The notes beneath the pieces were generated by a model. It did no database searches, was not told the DNA's origin, and saw nothing but the letters and a program-made list of their open reading frames with translations. Of a stretch of 64,000 bases of DNA, positions 52,755 to 60,197 are shown in pieces. The stretch covers positions 1-64,000 of the forward strand of contig DGFJ01000041.1 in assembly GCA_002391625.1 (NCBI GenBank), written 5' to 3'. Source of the stretch: Ruminococcaceae bacterium UBA3903. Lineage in GTDB: Bacteria > Bacillota > Clostridia > Oscillospirales > Acutalibacteraceae. Position numbers and translations under genes: made by a program. Position 1 is the stretch's first letter. Each line of letters opens with the position of its first letter.

Positions 52755-53831
52755 ATGGATAACAAATTAGCTACCCTTTGCAATCACATTGGCTCTAACA
52801 ATGAAGCATTTTTGATAACATCAGATATAAACAGACTTTATATAACTGGATTTAAATCATCTGATGGTGCAGTACTAATTACTAAGGATATGGCATATTT
52901 AATGGTGGATTTTCGTTATGGTGAGGCGGCACAGAAAAAAGTTAAAAATGCCACGGTGATAATTTATAGCAGCTTTGCTAATACTATAACAGAGCTTTGT
53001 AAAAAGCATGATTTAGAGAAGGTTTATTTAGAAAATGAGGGTATAAGTCTGGCACAGGCTAACAGAATAAAGTTTACCTTAAGTAAGTGTAATGTGAAAA
53101 CAGGAACAGACAAAACCTTGGACAAAATAATAACTAATTTGCGTATTATAAAATCAAGGGCAGAGGTGGCAAAGATTAAAAAAGCTCAGGAAATAACAGA
53201 GCTTGCATATAACGAAATACTAAACTATATAAAGCCAGGTGTGAAAGAAAATGAAATAGCCTTGGAGCTGGAGTTCCTAATGAGAAAAAATGGTGCATCG
53301 GCTGTTTCCTTTGACCTTATTACTATTACAGGTAAAAAAACCTCCTTGCCACATGGTGTGCCGGACAACAGTGTGGTTAATAACGGAGATTTTGTAACCA
53401 TGGATATAGGTGCTTTGTATGATGGCTATCATAGTGATATGACACGAACAGTGGCTGTTGGTGATGTGTCTCATGAACAAAAAGAAGTGTATGATATTGT
53501 GTTACAGGCACAGCTGTCAGCATTGTCAGTGATTAAAGCTGGTATTACAGGGGACTATGCAGATAAGGCCGCCCGTGATGTTATAGATAATGCGGGTTAT
53601 GGTGAATATTTTGGTCACTCTACTGGACATGGGGTAGGGCTAAACATACATGAAGAGCCACGTCTGTCACCACGGGTTAAAACAATTCTCAGCACTGGGA
53701 TGATAGTGACTGTTGAGCCAGGTATTTATCTGCCAGATAAATTTGGTGTTAGGATAGAGGATATGGTTTATGTTACAAAGAACGGCTGTACAAACTTAAC
53801 TACAGCAGAAAAAAACTTGATAATTTTGTAA
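52755..53831 (+). CDS. M24 family Xaa-Pro aminopeptidase/dipeptidase (PepP/PepQ)
   Basis: A 358-aa metallopeptidase cleaving Xaa-Pro bonds. An N-terminal creatinase-like domain precedes the pita-bread domain with the five metal ligands: Asp in MDIGALYDG and HSDMTRTV, His in STGHGVGLNIHE, Glu in VEPGIYLPD, and Glu in RIEDMV. It lies immediately upstream of efp, a common Firmicute arrangement. SD GGAAGAAG. Whether it is PepP or PepQ cannot be told from the sequence. Confidence 0.94.
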   Translation: MDNKLATLCNHIGSNNEAFLITSDINRLYITGFKSSDGAVLITKDMAYLMVDFRYGEAAQKKVKNATVIIYSSFANTITELCKKHDLEKVYLENEGISLAQANRIKFTLSKCNVKTGTDKTLDKIITNLRIIKSRAEVAKIKKAQEITELAYNEILNYIKPGVKENEIALELEFLMRKNGASAVSFDLITITGKKTSLPHGVPDNSVVNNGDFVTMDIGALYDGYHSDMTRTVAVGDVSHEQKEVYDIVLQAQLSALSVIKAGITGDYADKAARDVIDNAGYGEYFGHSTGHGVGLNIHEEPRLSPRVKTILSTGMIVTVEPGIYLPDKFGVRIEDMVYVTKNGCTNLTTAEKNLIIL

Positions 53832-53848
53832 TAATTAATCGTTATAGG

Positions 53849-53877
53849 TTGCTTTTTTTATTATCTTTATGTATAAT
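53849..53877 (+). promoter_or_regulatory. Candidate promoter of efp
   Basis: TTGCTT (53849-53854) and TATAAT (53872-53877), 17-nt spacer, 78 nt before the efp start. Confidence 0.55.
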
Positions 53878-53955
53878 AGCCATATGTGAATTGGTAATTG
53901 TTACAATACACTTATCAATTATGTATTAAGACGATATTTTTAGGGGGATTATTTT

Positions 53956-54513
53956 ATGATATCAGCAGGTGATTTTAGAAACGGCGTGACATTTGAAATG
54001 GATGGACAAGTTGTTTCAATTATTGAGTTCCAGCATGTTAAGCCTGGTAAGGGTGCAGCTTTTGTTAGAACTAAGATTAGAAATGTTATTACAGGTTCCG
54101 TTGTAGAGAAAACATTCAATCCAAATGATAAATACCCAACGGCATTTATCGAGAGAAGAGATATGGAATATCTATACAGTGATGGTGATCTGTATTATTT
54201 TATGGATAATGAAACATATGAGCAGACACCTATTGGAAAAGATGTTATGTCAGATAGCTTTAAATTTGTTAAAGAAAATATGGTTTGTAAGGTTCTTTCA
54301 TATAAGGGCAGTGTTTTTGGTATTGAACCACCAAACTTTGTTAAGCTACAAGTAACAGAGACAGAGCCAGGCCTAAAGGGAGATACAGCTACAAACGTTA
54401 CTAAGCCTGCCACACTGGAAACAGGTGCAGAAATAAAAGTTCCTCTGTTCATTAACGAGGGCGAAATAATCGAAATCGATACACGTACAGGCGAGTATAT
54501 GTCTAGAGCATAA
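53956..54513 (+). CDS. efp: Elongation factor P
   Basis: A 185-aa three-domain tRNA-mimic that rescues ribosomes at polyproline. MISAGDFRNGVTFEMDGQVVSIIEFQHVKPGKGAAFVRTKIRN is the N-terminal domain with tip Lys32 in KPGKGAAF, the position modified in B. subtilis. EGEIIEIDTRTGEYMSRA is the C-terminal end. SD TAGGGGG. Its neighbours are a CD1247-like gene and yunB. Confidence 0.98.
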   Translation: MISAGDFRNGVTFEMDGQVVSIIEFQHVKPGKGAAFVRTKIRNVITGSVVEKTFNPNDKYPTAFIERRDMEYLYSDGDLYYFMDNETYEQTPIGKDVMSDSFKFVKENMVCKVLSYKGSVFGIEPPNFVKLQVTETEPGLKGDTATNVTKPATLETGAEIKVPLFINEGEIIEIDTRTGEYMSRA

Positions 54514-54550
54514 TTCTTGCTACAACGTTATGGTGAAAGGAGAAATTATC

Positions 54551-55033
54551 ATGACAATTACAGAAAAGATTTCCTACATTAAAGGACTGACAGAGGGTCT
54601 AAAGCTAGACGAGAACAAGGACGAGGTAAAGGTTATCAATGCTATTATTGACCTTTTGGATGACATGGCTGCTTCCGTTACCGACATCGAGGATGTAGTA
54701 GAGGAAATGGGCGAGCAGTTGGATGCAGTTGACGAGGATTTAGCTGATTTAGAGCAAGATTTTGAAGATGTACTAGAAGATGATTGCGATTGTGGTTGTG
54801 GTTGCGATGATGATTGTGACTTTGACGACGATGATGAGGAATATTACGAGGTTACTTGTCCTAACTGTGGCGAAGAGATAGTAGTAGAAGAGGAAATTCT
54901 GCTATGTGGCGAGACCGAGTGTCCAAAATGTGGTGAAGTTCTAGAATTCGATTTCAGTGCATTAGAAGACGATGATTGCGAATGCGGTTGTTGCTGTGGT
55001 TCTGATAACAGCAAAGAAGACCTAATGAGCTAA
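54551..55033 (+). CDS. CD1247-N-domain and zinc-ribbon protein, acidic and Cys-rich
   Basis: About 160 aa. The N-terminal region (ITEKISYIKGLTEGLKLDENKDEVKVINAIIDLLDDMA) fits the CD1247 N-terminal domain family, then comes an acidic coiled coil, a run rich in Cys and Asp (DCDCGCGCDDDCDFDDDDEE), and a zinc ribbon (CPNCGEEI...CPKCGEVL), ending in CECGCCCG. Start ATG 54551 with AAAGGAG. In other Clostridia this family also sits between efp and the spoIIIA operon. Function unknown; metal or nucleic-acid binding is likely from the Cys pattern. Confidence 0.85.
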   Translation: MTITEKISYIKGLTEGLKLDENKDEVKVINAIIDLLDDMAASVTDIEDVVEEMGEQLDAVDEDLADLEQDFEDVLEDDCDCGCGCDDDCDFDDDDEEYYEVTCPNCGEEIVVEEEILLCGETECPKCGEVLEFDFSALEDDDCECGCCCGSDNSKEDLMS

Positions 55034-55059
55034 TTAGTAGTATATTTTGTAACAAAGTA

Positions 55060-55094
55060 ACACCCCTTGAGTATTATACTTAAGGGGTGTCTTT
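55060..55094 (+). terminator. Terminator hairpin covering the yunB Shine-Dalgarno
   Basis: ACACCCCTTGAGTA and TACTTAAGGGGTGT form a 14-bp stem (one G-U) around TTA, followed by CTTTT. It ends the efp transcript, and its 3' arm contains AAGGGGTG, the only SD for yunB ATG 55096. Confidence 0.8.
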
Positions 55095-55095
55095 T

Positions 55096-55758
55096 ATGAG
55101 CAGGTTTCGATTTAAGCGTCGTAGAAACAGACATGGAAGGCTGTGTCGCATAATAGTATGCGTGTTTTTATTTCTAGTTCTTTCATTATTTTATTTAGAG
55201 CTACAGGTGCGGCCTAAAATAACTGATTTAGCAAAAATAAAGGCACAGGCAATGGCTACAGAGTCAATTAATACAGCTGTAATGGAGCAATTAGATAGTT
55301 TGAATATTACATACGATGATTTAATGAGTGTAAATTATAAGGATGATAAAACTATAGGTGGCATTTCAACTAATATGATTGAGATGAATAAGCTAAAATC
55401 AGCTATTTCTATTGCCTCTCAGGATAAGATAGGCAAAATGAATCAAAGAGAAATTCACTTTAAATCTGGTGATCTAAGCGGTATTGATTTATTAAGCGGA
55501 CGTGGACCAGAAATAGTAGTAAAGCTTAATTTTTCCGGCAGTATTACTACTCAAATTAACAGCAAATTTTTATCAGCTGGTGTTAACCAAACGCAACATA
55601 TAATTGAAGTGGAAATAACAGCTAATATACATATAACATCAGAAAGTATGCTGGAATCTACATTGGTAGTAACTACTAATGTTCCAATAGCAGAAACCGT
55701 CATTGTTGGTCAGGTACCTTCCTTGTATGGGTCAAAATATACCGGATTAGCATATTGA
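55096..55758 (+). CDS. yunB: Sporulation protein YunB
   Basis: About 220 aa with an N-terminal basic segment (FRFKRRRNRHGRL), one transmembrane helix (about residues 19-36) and an outer domain. Motifs such as ATESINTAVMEQL and GHIFGG-type pattern replaced by GSKYTGLAY at the C-terminus are the YunB family layout. It is a sigma-E-controlled protein in B. subtilis, needed for normal sporulation. The start follows the hairpin at 55060-55090, which hides its SD unless transcription starts inside. Confidence 0.88.
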   Translation: MSRFRFKRRRNRHGRLCRIIVCVFLFLVLSLFYLELQVRPKITDLAKIKAQAMATESINTAVMEQLDSLNITYDDLMSVNYKDDKTIGGISTNMIEMNKLKSAISIASQDKIGKMNQREIHFKSGDLSGIDLLSGRGPEIVVKLNFSGSITTQINSKFLSAGVNQTQHIIEVEITANIHITSESMLESTLVVTTNVPIAETVIVGQVPSLYGSKYTGLAY

Positions 55759-55782
55759 ATTCTCAAAAAGTGATATTTACAC

Positions 55783-55811
55783 TTGACAAAATTCTCCATA
55801 TATTATATTAT
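55783..55811 (+). promoter_or_regulatory. Promoter of the thiSFGHE operon
   Basis: TTGACA (55783-55788) and TATTAT (55806-55811), 17-nt spacer, giving a start near 55818, right before the leader hairpins. Confidence 0.8.
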
Positions 55812-55817
55812 AGCAAA

Positions 55818-55900
55818 CAGAGTAAGAACCTACAGGTCTTATGAAGGGGTACACCACCACGGGTGTAGAACTTCATAGGGCCTTTTTATTTTTTATAGGA
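55818..55900 (+). ncRNA. Structured thi leader RNA, not a TPP riboswitch (thiS-motif-like)
   Basis: Hairpin 1 is AAGAACCT/AGGTCTT (55824-55840) with one bulge. Hairpin 2 is ATGAAG/CTTCAT (55841-55876), enclosing an internal loop GGG, an inner stem TACACC/GGTGTA with ACCACG in the loop, and GAA on the other side. AGGGCC and a U-rich run follow, then the SD. The TPP riboswitch core (CTGAGA, ACCC-TGAACCTG) is absent. I recall a computational thiS RNA motif upstream of thiS in Firmicutes, and this could be it; the ligand would be unknown. Confidence 0.6.
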
Positions 55901-55914
55901 AATGGGGTGCAGCA

Positions 55915-56112
55915 ATGGCTAAAATTAATGGTGAAATTGAACAGTATGCAAATGGTATGACAATTTCAGAATATGTTAGCTATAAAGGCTTTAATAAAAG
56001 CTATATAGCGGTTGAAATTAATGGAAAAATAATGTCAAAAAGTGATTTTAACAACTATACAATTACAGCACAGGACAAAATTGAAATAGTTAATTTTGTA
56101 GGAGGTGGTTGA
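55915..56112 (+). CDS. thiS: Sulfur carrier protein ThiS
   Basis: A 65-aa ubiquitin-fold protein that carries the thiocarboxylate for the thiazole ring. It ends in the required Gly-Gly (NFVGGG) and has a GxxI...D pattern (AQDKIEIVNFVGG). SD AATGGGGTGC precedes the ATG. First gene of thiS-thiF-thiG-thiH-thiE. Confidence 0.95.
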   Translation: MAKINGEIEQYANGMTISEYVSYKGFNKSYIAVEINGKIMSKSDFNNYTITAQDKIEIVNFVGGG

Positions 56113-56113
56113 T

Positions 56114-56923
56114 ATGACAATAACTGTTAATAAACAGAGAATTGACACGATGGCTACTGATGTTTTTACACTCAAGCATAGTATATATGGTAACAATGAT
56201 AACGTAATAACCATTGTTGATGGCTTTCAGACTAATGAAAATCTTACGCTGTTAGATATTGGCGAAATTATTTTTATTGATAAAACAAAAATGCCATCAG
56301 AAAATGAAATGGAATATATGTTGTCCGCCAGACATACTCCACAGGTATATGATAAGGTGAAAAAAGCGAGAGTAGCCATAGCTGGTTTAGGTGGCTTGGG
56401 TTCTAATGTTGCATTGGCATTGGCAAGAACAGGTGTTGGCACATTGCATTTAATAGATTTTGATGTTGTTGAGCCTAGCAATCTTAATAGACAACAGTAT
56501 TTTATCTCACATCTAGGTAAGAATAAAACAGATGCTATGAAAAACATTATTTCACAGGTTAATCCTTATGTAAACGTGGTTACTGATAATGTGAAAATTA
56601 CACAGGATAACGTTAGCACAGTGTTTGAGCAGGATAAAATAATTTGCGAGGCCTTTGACAATAAGGAATCAAAGGCAATGCTTGTAACAGAATTGCTTTC
56701 AGATAACACCGATAAGGTGCTTATTTCTGCATCGGGAATGGCTGGTTATGAAAGCAGTAATACCATAGTAACACGAAAAATAACGGATAATTTTTACCTA
56801 TGCGGTGACGGTGTAACAGGTGCTAAAATAGGCAGGGGCTTAATGGCACCACGTGTGCAGATTTGTGCAGGACATGAAGCAAACGCTATTTTAAGAATTA
56901 TTTTAGGTGAAACAGAACTATAA
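56114..56923 (+). CDS. thiF: ThiS adenylyltransferase ThiF with an N-terminal ThiS-like domain
   Basis: About 269 aa. An E1-like domain from about residue 80 has the Rossmann motif IAGLGGLGSNVALALARTG, DFDVVEPSNLNRQQY and CEAFDNKE, which adenylates the ThiS C-terminus. The first 70 residues (TITVNKQRIDTMATDVFTLK...) look like a diverged ThiS-like domain, an arrangement seen in clostridial ThiF proteins. ATG 56114 follows AGGAGGTGG inside the end of thiS. The usual zinc Cys pairs of MoeB are not evident. Confidence 0.92.
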   Translation: MTITVNKQRIDTMATDVFTLKHSIYGNNDNVITIVDGFQTNENLTLLDIGEIIFIDKTKMPSENEMEYMLSARHTPQVYDKVKKARVAIAGLGGLGSNVALALARTGVGTLHLIDFDVVEPSNLNRQQYFISHLGKNKTDAMKNIISQVNPYVNVVTDNVKITQDNVSTVFEQDKIICEAFDNKESKAMLVTELLSDNTDKVLISASGMAGYESSNTIVTRKITDNFYLCGDGVTGAKIGRGLMAPRVQICAGHEANAILRIILGETEL

Positions 56924-56948
56924 TCTTTATAACTGAAAGGAAATAAAA

Positions 56949-57725
56949 ATGAAAAATACAACAGATAAACTAATATTAGGTGGTCACGAGTTTACATCAC
57001 GATTTATTTTAGGTTCTGGTAAATATTCATTAGAGCTGATTAAAGCAGCGGTGCAAAACGCGGATGCACAAATTATCACACTGGCACTTCGTCGTGCTAA
57101 TAGCGGCAGCACAGCTAATATAATGGATTATATTCCAAGTAATGTTACATTACTGCCTAATACCTCGGGGGCTAGAAATGCTGACGAAGCTGTGCGTATC
57201 GCACGTTTAGCCAGAGAAATCGGCTATGGTGATTTTGTGAAAATTGAGATTATGCGTGATACAAAATACTTGCTGCCTGATAATTTTGAAACGATTAAAG
57301 CTACAGAAATCCTAGCCAAGGAGGGCTTTGTAGTTATGCCATATATGTACCCAGATTTGAATGTTGCCAGAGATTTACAAAATGCTGGTGCAGCGTGTGT
57401 TATGCCACTTGGAGCACCAATAGGTTCTAATAAGGGCTTATGTACAAAGGACTTTACACAGATAATCATTGATGAAATTGACCTGCCGGTTATTGTAGAT
57501 GCAGGAATAGGCAGACCTTCACAGGCATGTGAAGCAATGGAGATGGGTGCAGCGGCTGTTATGGCTAATACAGCTATTGCCACAGCTGGTGATGTTCCTG
57601 CTATGGCAGAGGCTTTTAAAAAAGCTATTAAGGCTGGACGCACTGCATATTTGTCTGGATTAGGCAGAATAAAAGAAAATGGTGCAGCTGCTTCTTCACC
57701 ACTTACTGGTTTTTTACAGGATTAA
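56949..57725 (+). CDS. thiG: Thiazole synthase ThiG
   Basis: A 258-aa TIM-barrel enzyme assembling the thiazole phosphate from 1-deoxyxylulose 5-phosphate, dehydroglycine and ThiS-thiocarboxylate. ILGGHEFTSRFILGSGKY, IMDYIPSNVTLLPNTSGARNADEAVR, GAACVMPLGAPIGSNKGL and IVDAGIGRPSQACEAMEMGAAAVMANTAIA are all conserved. SD GAAAGGAAA. It overlaps the thiH SD region. Confidence 0.97.
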   Translation: MKNTTDKLILGGHEFTSRFILGSGKYSLELIKAAVQNADAQIITLALRRANSGSTANIMDYIPSNVTLLPNTSGARNADEAVRIARLAREIGYGDFVKIEIMRDTKYLLPDNFETIKATEILAKEGFVVMPYMYPDLNVARDLQNAGAACVMPLGAPIGSNKGLCTKDFTQIIIDEIDLPVIVDAGIGRPSQACEAMEMGAAAVMANTAIATAGDVPAMAEAFKKAIKAGRTAYLSGLGRIKENGAAASSPLTGFLQD

Positions 57726-57739
57726 TGGAGGATATAAAA

Positions 57740-58894
57740 ATGAAAGATAGAATTAATCATATGAAATATTTGCCTGGTATGGAGGTGTTAGAGGACTCAA
57801 CAATAATGAGTAAAGTAATTACAGCTATGAATAATTATGATTATAATACATATACGGCTAAAGACGTAAAACGTGCCTTATGTGCTGATAACAGAACTAT
57901 AGAGGATTTTGCAGCGTTACTGTCACCGGCGGCCTATCCTTTTTTAGAGGAGATGGCACAGGCAGCACAGACAGAAACAAGAAAGCATTTTGGTAATTCA
58001 ATATATATGTTTACTCCATTATATATTGCTAACTATTGTGAGAACTATTGCATTTACTGTGGATTTAATTGCCACAATAAAATAAAACGTGCTAAGCTAA
58101 ATATAGACGAGATAGAAAAAGAAATGCAGGCAATTTCAGAAACAGGCTTACAAGAAATATTACTGCTAACTGGGGAAAGCCCTAAAATGTCTGACGTGCA
58201 TTATATTGGTGAAGCTTGTAAAATGGCAAGAAAATATTTTAAGGTTGTGGGTTTAGAGGTTTATCCAATGAACTCTGAGGATTATAAGTATCTGCATGAA
58301 TGTGGTGCTGATTTTGTTACGGTATTTCAAGAAACTTATAATTCTGATAAGTATGAAACACTACATTTAGCTGGTAATAAACGTATATTTCCCTACCGAT
58401 TAAATGCACAGGAACGTGCTTTAAAAGGAGGTATGCGTGGTGTAGGCTTTGGTGCGTTACTGGGATTGGACGATTTTCACAAGGATGCATTTGCTACAGG
58501 CTATCATGCATATTTGCTGCAGAAAGAATATCCACACGCAGAGATAGCGGTTTCCTGTCCACGTCTGCGACCTATTATTAATAACAAGGAAATAAACCCA
58601 AAGGATGTTAGTGAGTCAAAGCTGCTGCAAATTATCTGTGCGTACAGAATTTTTCTTCCTTACGCCAGCATAACTGTATCAACAAGAGAAAATGCTAATT
58701 TTCGTGACCATGTTATGGCTATTACAGGTACTAAAATATCAGCTGGTGTTGCCGTAGGTGTAGGCGGACATGAGGATGAAGAAAAGGGTGATGAACAGTT
58801 TGAAATATCTGATAGCAGAAATGTAAAAGAAGTATATGACGCTTTGATAAAAAACGGTTTACAGCCTGTTATGAGTGACTATATATATGTGTAA
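57740..58894 (+). CDS. thiH: 2-iminoacetate synthase ThiH (radical SAM)
   Basis: About 384 aa. Radical SAM enzyme that splits tyrosine to 2-iminoacetate and p-cresol, the oxygen-sensitive route used by anaerobes. The cluster motif is CENYCIYCGFNC (CxxxCxxC). ATG 57740 is preferred with GGAGGA 9 nt upstream; an ATG at 57725 overlaps the thiG stop and has no SD. GSNVGLD-like sequence follows in the barrel. The C-terminal KISAGVAVGVGG is a family block. Confidence 0.96.
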   Translation: MKDRINHMKYLPGMEVLEDSTIMSKVITAMNNYDYNTYTAKDVKRALCADNRTIEDFAALLSPAAYPFLEEMAQAAQTETRKHFGNSIYMFTPLYIANYCENYCIYCGFNCHNKIKRAKLNIDEIEKEMQAISETGLQEILLLTGESPKMSDVHYIGEACKMARKYFKVVGLEVYPMNSEDYKYLHECGADFVTVFQETYNSDKYETLHLAGNKRIFPYRLNAQERALKGGMRGVGFGALLGLDDFHKDAFATGYHAYLLQKEYPHAEIAVSCPRLRPIINNKEINPKDVSESKLLQIICAYRIFLPYASITVSTRENANFRDHVMAITGTKISAGVAVGVGGHEDEEKGDEQFEISDSRNVKEVYDALIKNGLQPVMSDYIYV

Positions 58895-59465
58895 TATAGT
58901 GTGTGTAACAAATAGAAAGCTGTGTAAAAATGATTTTTTAAAACAAATAGAGCTGATTGCCAGCTCTGGAGTTACCTCTATTATCCTTAGAGAAAAGGAT
59001 TTATCAGAGACGGAATATCTTCACCTAGCAAGGGAAGTAATTTCAATATGTAAAAATGCTAATGTGGAGTGTATATTGCATACCTTTGTGGATGTAGTAA
59101 GGAGGCTTAATCATCCCAAAATTCATTTGCCATTACACATTTTACGCTTGGCTGCAGTTAATGAATTTGAAACTGTTGGATGTTCTATACATAGCTTAGA
59201 TGAAGCTATACTTGCACAAAGGCTTGGTGCTTCGTATATAACAGCTGGTCATATATTTCAGACTGACTGTAAAAAAAACGTTACCCCTAGGGGACTAAGC
59301 TTTTTATCACAGGTTGTAGCAGGCGTTCAAATACCCGTGTTTGCAATAGGCGGTATTAATACGGAAAACGCACAATTAATATTCAATTGTGGGGCAAAGG
59401 CGGCGTGTATGATGTCCAGCTTCATGACTACTAACAATCCAAACAGTATTATAGATAGTATTTGA
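58887..59465 (+). CDS. thiE: Thiamine phosphate synthase (ThiE/TenI family)
   Basis: About 192 aa TIM-barrel, overlapping the thiH end by 8 nt. IVCVTNRKL, VTSIILREKDLSE, HSLDEAILAQRLGASYITAGHIFQTDCKKNVTPRGL and FAIGGINTENAQLIFNCGA match the ThiE/TenI layout. It joins thiazole and hydroxymethylpyrimidine phosphates if it is a true ThiE. The strand that usually carries HLGQxD reads IHLPLHILR, so a TenI-like (thiazole tautomerase) role is possible. It ends the thi operon. thiC, thiD and thiM are not in the window. Confidence 0.82.
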   Translation: MCNIVCVTNRKLCKNDFLKQIELIASSGVTSIILREKDLSETEYLHLAREVISICKNANVECILHTFVDVVRRLNHPKIHLPLHILRLAAVNEFETVGCSIHSLDEAILAQRLGASYITAGHIFQTDCKKNVTPRGLSFLSQVVAGVQIPVFAIGGINTENAQLIFNCGAKAACMMSSFMTTNNPNSIIDSI

Positions 59466-59502
59466 CTTAATTAGACTTGTACTAGGATAATATATTAAAC
59501 AT

Positions 59503-59545
59503 AGCATAGGGTGTATTAAGAATGAATACACTTTATGCTTTTTAT
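59503..59545 (+). terminator. Terminator of the thi operon
   Basis: AGCATAGGGTGTATT (59503-59517) and AATACACTTTATGCT (59525-59539) pair well with two weak positions around a short loop, then TTTTATC. Confidence 0.85.
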
Positions 59546-59642
59546 CTTTGAATTTGTTTATAAAAATTTAAGTAAAGTAAAATTCTGTCAGTTATATACA
59601 AATATTTATTAATAAATAGTTCACATTTTCATATTGATAATG

Positions 59643-59671
59643 TTTACTATTTTTCAAAATTTTGGTATAAT
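59643..59671 (+). promoter_or_regulatory. Candidate promoter of the secreted dockerin cluster
   Basis: TTTACT (59643-59648) and TATAAT (59666-59671), 17-nt spacer, 78 nt before the dockerin gene's ATG. Confidence 0.55.
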
Positions 59672-59748
59672 ATAAATACAACAAATAAATTATGTAAAGG
59701 TCATAATTATTATAATTTTTTTAATTTAAATTGAAAGGGGTAATATGT

Positions 59749-60165
59749 ATGTGCTTCAAAATGAGAATCATTTCTGTAGCGTTAGTGGTTCAAATGTTGT
59801 TAGCTTGTTTTGTCTTTTCTGCTGTGTCTGCTAATGCAGCTACCAATTTTGGCGATGTTGATGGTGATGATAAAATATCATTGGTGGATGTTGTGTTAGT
59901 ACAGCGTAGTATTGCTAATATTATTGTGCTGAAGGACAACCAAAGGGAGCAGGCTGATGTTAGTGGCGATGAAAAAATATCTCTAACAGATGTAGTTAAT
60001 ATTCAAAGATATTTAGCAGGAATTATTAAATTCTTCCCAGCGGATAGCATTTCGACAAAGCCTACGGAAATATCAACCCATGTTCCTACTCAGCCTGCCA
60101 CAGATGCACCAACACAATCTTCAACCGATAAAGACGGATGGAACGAACAGGTAGTAAAACCATAA
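59749..60165 (+). CDS. Secreted dockerin-only protein (type I dockerin with Thr/Pro tail)
   Basis: About 138 aa. A signal peptide (MRIISVALVVQMLLACFVFSAVSANA) precedes two type I dockerin repeats with calcium-loop pattern: GDVDGDDKISLVDVVLVQRSI and ADVSGDEKISLTDVVNIQRYL, then a Thr/Pro-rich linker and a short tail (WNEQVVKP). No catalytic or binding domain follows before the stop. Dockerins normally attach enzymes to cohesins of a scaffoldin. Start ATG 59749 with AAAGGGG upstream. The next gene starts 32 nt on and has its own signal peptide, so it is not one split protein. Confidence 0.88.
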   Translation: MCFKMRIISVALVVQMLLACFVFSAVSANAATNFGDVDGDDKISLVDVVLVQRSIANIIVLKDNQREQADVSGDEKISLTDVVNIQRYLAGIIKFFPADSISTKPTEISTHVPTQPATDAPTQSSTDKDGWNEQVVKP

Positions 60166-60197
60166 TAGTAACAAAGATTAATAAAGGGTGAATAAAT

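Noticed and set aside
55818..55914. TPP riboswitch upstream of the thi operon
   Set aside because: The conserved CTGAGA and ACCC...TGAACCTG-type core is absent, and the leader is too short for the aptamer.
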